Below the pieces are notes generated by a model. The model had not been told where the DNA came from, searched no databases, and saw only the letters and a list, made by a program, of their open reading frames with translations. From Limosilactobacillus viscerum (lineage in GTDB: Bacteria > Bacillota > Bacilli > Lactobacillales > Lactobacillaceae), in contig NZ_CANDNW010000012.1 in NCBI RefSeq assembly GCF_947387525.1, positions 1 through 46,192 of the forward strand: a stretch of 46,192 nucleotides of DNA, written 5' to 3'. Position 1 is the first letter of the stretch, and each line of letters begins with the position of its first letter. The translations under genes were made by a program, and so were the position numbers. Shown one piece after another: positions 44,518-46,192 of this stretch.

Positions 44518-44766
44518 ATGGCACAAATTAATATCAAAATTGATGATGACTTAAAGAAAGACGCAACTAAAGTTTTCTCTTCAATGGGATTGGATTTATC
44601 TACCGGCATTAAAATTTATCTTAAGCGAGTTACGCAAGACAATAAACTGCCATTTACTCCCAAGGCTACGTCAGAACTTGATCAAGCTATCGCAGAAGCC
44701 GATCGGGGGCAAGTAGAAACGTTTGACAATTTTGATGATTGGGCGGCCTCATTAGATGAAAATTGA
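44518..44766 (+). CDS. RelB/DinJ-family antitoxin
   Basis: An 82-residue protein. The N-terminus AQINIKIDDDLKKDATKVF is a ribbon-helix-helix DNA-binding motif of the DinJ type, and the C-terminal acidic part (FDNFDDWAASLDEN) would wrap the toxin. ATG 44518 is chosen, with GAAGAGGTG upstream. Its end overlaps the toxin start by 11 bases, so the two are co-translated. It looks intact, in contrast to the genes on both sides. Confidence 0.88.
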   Translation: MAQINIKIDDDLKKDATKVFSSMGLDLSTGIKIYLKRVTQDNKLPFTPKATSELDQAIAEADRGQVETFDNFDDWAASLDEN

Positions 44767-45058
44767 GCAAGTACCAACTTTCAAGCGCAATGTAAAAAAG
44801 CTAAAACGAAAGCATTACGATATTGAACGACTAAAGAAAGTTGTTAAGCTAATAGTTGAAAATGATGTGGATGAATTAAAAAGAAAACATAAGTTAGGAA
44901 TAATCAAAGGAACACATCCTACTGTTTGGCATGTTCATGTAGATAGAAGCTACAATGATGATTGGGTCCTGTGCTATCGGATTGAAAATGAAAGGTTAGT
45001 ATTATTACTGTTGACTACAGGTAGTCATGAAGTTCTAAAACATATTCCTTATAACTGA
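44756..45058 (+). CDS. YafQ-family type II toxin (mRNA interferase)
   Basis: A 100-residue RelE-superfamily endoribonuclease expected to cut mRNA on the ribosome. The YafQ-like pattern is visible: LGIIKGTHPTVWHVHVDRSY near residue 48, DDWVLCYRI near residue 69 and TTGSHEVL near residue 87, retaining histidines, Asp-Trp and the C-terminal His region. It overlaps the antitoxin. A weak GC hairpin with T5 at 45069-45087 may end the transcript. Activity is inferred from family only. Confidence 0.87.
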   Translation: MKIEQVPTFKRNVKKLKRKHYDIERLKKVVKLIVENDVDELKRKHKLGIIKGTHPTVWHVHVDRSYNDDWVLCYRIENERLVLLLLTTGSHEVLKHIPYN

Positions 45059-45091
45059 GGTGATAGCAAGCCGCTACCGCTTTTTATAGTG

Positions 45092-45108
45092 AAAGTATAC
45101 AAGTACCA
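45092..45108 (+). repeat. Direct repeat, right copy
   Basis: It matches 43717-43733 at 16 of 17 positions. It lies 34 bases after the toxin stop and may mark the right edge of the decayed element. Confidence 0.55.
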
Positions 45109-45116
45109 TAACGACT

Positions 45117-45156
45117 AAAAAGGGTCAGACCAAAAGTGAAGTGTCTGACCCTTTAA
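45117..45156. terminator. Bidirectional terminator
   Basis: AAAGGGTCAGAC pairs with GTCTGACCCTTT, with A- and T-rich flanks, between the toxin-antitoxin pair and the convergent TetR gene. Confidence 0.85.
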
Positions 45157-45787
45157 TTATTCAAATTGACTTAGCTTGACTAATTCGACAGGTGATTTCG
45201 TTTGAATAATACCGACGAGAAATTTAACGTCGCTAATACTCATCGAGTTAGAATTTCTCCCCCAGTGGACGAGAAGATTGATGATCGTTTCAACATAAAT
45301 TGTCTTCACGAAACTAAGGGGCAAAATGTTCTTACGGTTCGGTGATTTTTCTTCACCAAATAGGTAGGGAAAACGGTAGTCAAATTCTTCCATCCCAATT
45401 TTGACAATATTTTTATAGAAAAACATATCACCATTTGAAGACAGCAGTCGTGAGAACTGAACCTTGTATTGGTCGCAAAATGCCAAGGTAGCGTTAAAGG
45501 CATGAGCTGATAGCTCGACAATCTCCTTTGCGGTAGGCTGGTGGTCTAGTAGCTTTACCTGTTCACGATCGGTTAAAAGTGCTTGCTGCAGTCCTTCCAG
45601 GAGATCACGCTCGGTTTCAATTAAAAATTCTCGCTTGTTTTGGTAATAATTATAAAACGTTTTTTTTACTTACTTTGGCATATTCAACAATATCGCTAAT
45701 CGTGCACTCAGAAAGGTTCTTTTCAGCGAGTAGCAGGAAAAAGCCTTCTTTCAAGCGCGCTTGCGTGTTGATTTTTCTGATATCCAT
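45157..45787 (-). pseudogene. TetR-family regulator interrupted by a frameshift
   Basis: The frame starts at ATG 45787 behind AAGGGGGA and reads a TetR N-terminus (LKEGFFLLLAEKNLSECTI, SDIVEYAKVSKK), then hits a stop just after an A8 tract (45660-45667 as T8 on the plus strand). With A7 the helix-turn-helix would continue as KKTFYNYYQNKREFLIETER into a long open C-terminal domain ending at 45157, about 209 residues in total. Everything else looks sound, so this is a recent frameshift, a slippage-variable gene or a sequencing error. Confidence 0.82.
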
Positions 45788-46069
45788 CAGTTTCCCCCTT
45801 AATTAAAAAGTATATAGTAAGTATAAACGTTCTTATTCATTTATCACCATTTTATGCTCAAAAGAAACCGCAAATGGAGTAATTACATCATAAATATAAC
45901 ATTTATATCCTGGTTATAAGATCGGTAAAAACAGTTCTCTTTCCACTGATCGTTTGGTAGACTTCAATTGTACCTGAGATACAGGGATGACCCTTCTAGA
46001 AAAGTTACTTTTTATCAACACTTTTTGATGATATTGTTATCACTATATAAGTTACATGTTGCTCCGCGC
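45788..46069. other. AT-rich gap, no gene recognised
   Basis: This 282-bp stretch holds the presumed TetR promoter (TATACT matches near 45808-45826 on the minus strand). A short minus-strand open stretch (about 45894-45980, reading GTIEVYQTISGKRTVFTDLI) looks protein-like but has no start and is flanked by stops; it may be a gene fragment. Nothing else is supportable. Confidence 0.35.
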
Positions 46070-46192
46070 CTAATTAGTATTGGTTGCTAAAACTGAATAA
46101 TGGTTATTTTCTTCTTGGCAGATTGCAATAAATAAATTGAACACTTCATCGAAACATTTTTCGCATAAAGACTTCAATGGGTGATCGCCAGT
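46070..46192 (-). CDS. Possible partial gene at the window edge (C-terminus)
   Basis: An open minus-strand frame of 40 codons enters from the right edge and ends at TAG (46070-46072). It includes LKSLCEKCFDEVFNLFIAIC. The composition is plausible for protein, but it is short, has no visible start in the window, and matches no family I know. It could equally be chance or a remnant. Confidence 0.3.
   Translation of the reverse strand, partial: TGDHPLKSLCEKCFDEVFNLFIAICQEENNHYSVLATNTN

Noticed and set aside
1-46192. CRISPR array, rRNA operon or complete insertion sequence
   Set aside because: No regularly spaced repeats, no rRNA sequence and no transposase gene were seen.

Overview
The window looks like a chromosomal segment of a low-to-moderate GC lactic acid bacterium, most likely a Limosilactobacillus. 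That rests on the EF-Tu, trigger factor and ribosomal protein sequences, the gene order, the strong GGAGG ribosome binding sites and the extended -10 promoters. The species is not determined. Roughly the first 43.6 kb is conserved core genome. The last 2.6 kb, downstream of a tRNA-Ser(CGA) gene, is accessory DNA with several broken genes.

Layout. (1) 173-9151 is a nearly complete acetylase-branch diaminopimelate/lysine pathway. lysC-dapF lies on the minus strand, and a divergent lysA-dapH-dapL-dapA-dapB-patA operon is preceded by a lysine riboswitch with its own terminator; only asd is absent. (2) 9345-12377 holds a secreted LysM-NlpC/P60 wall hydrolase, a small hypothetical protein, a lipid/diacylglycerol kinase-family gene and rpoY (RNA polymerase epsilon). 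(3) 12519-16839 has a hypothetical membrane-anchored protein, def, a UPF0223 protein, an inositol-monophosphatase-family gene and typA. (4) 17052-25202 has ftsW-ylbG-rsmD-coaD-sepM-like, then comEA and comEB-comEC-holA. (5) 25320-31914 has rpsT, rpsO, an RNase J2-like nuclease, a TPR-like protein, tuf and tig. (6) 32305-43470 has clpX-engB-mazG-like, a tiny minus-strand protein, uvrC, obg-rnz-SDR, recJ-apt and a two-TM hypothetical protein.

Accessory end. Downstream of tRNA-Ser(CGA), the minus strand carries three consecutive remnants: the C-terminus of a tyrosine integrase, a frameshifted PH-domain protein and a frameshifted S24/CI-like repressor domain. This is the order expected of a temperate-phage lysogeny module, so I read it as a decayed prophage. 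An apparently intact DinJ/YafQ-type toxin-antitoxin pair follows. The stretch is bracketed by a 17-bp near-perfect direct repeat. Beyond it is a TetR-family regulator broken by one extra base in an A8 tract, then a gap and a possible partial gene at the edge.

Points most worth a second look: two related structured intergenic elements, downstream of typA and of tig, with matched stems of different sequence; comEC, whose natural start appears to have been lost (the open frame abuts the comEB stop but begins with ATC); the homopolymer frameshift in the TetR gene; the layered prophage remnant; and a palindrome plus terminator-like hairpin in front of recJ-apt.
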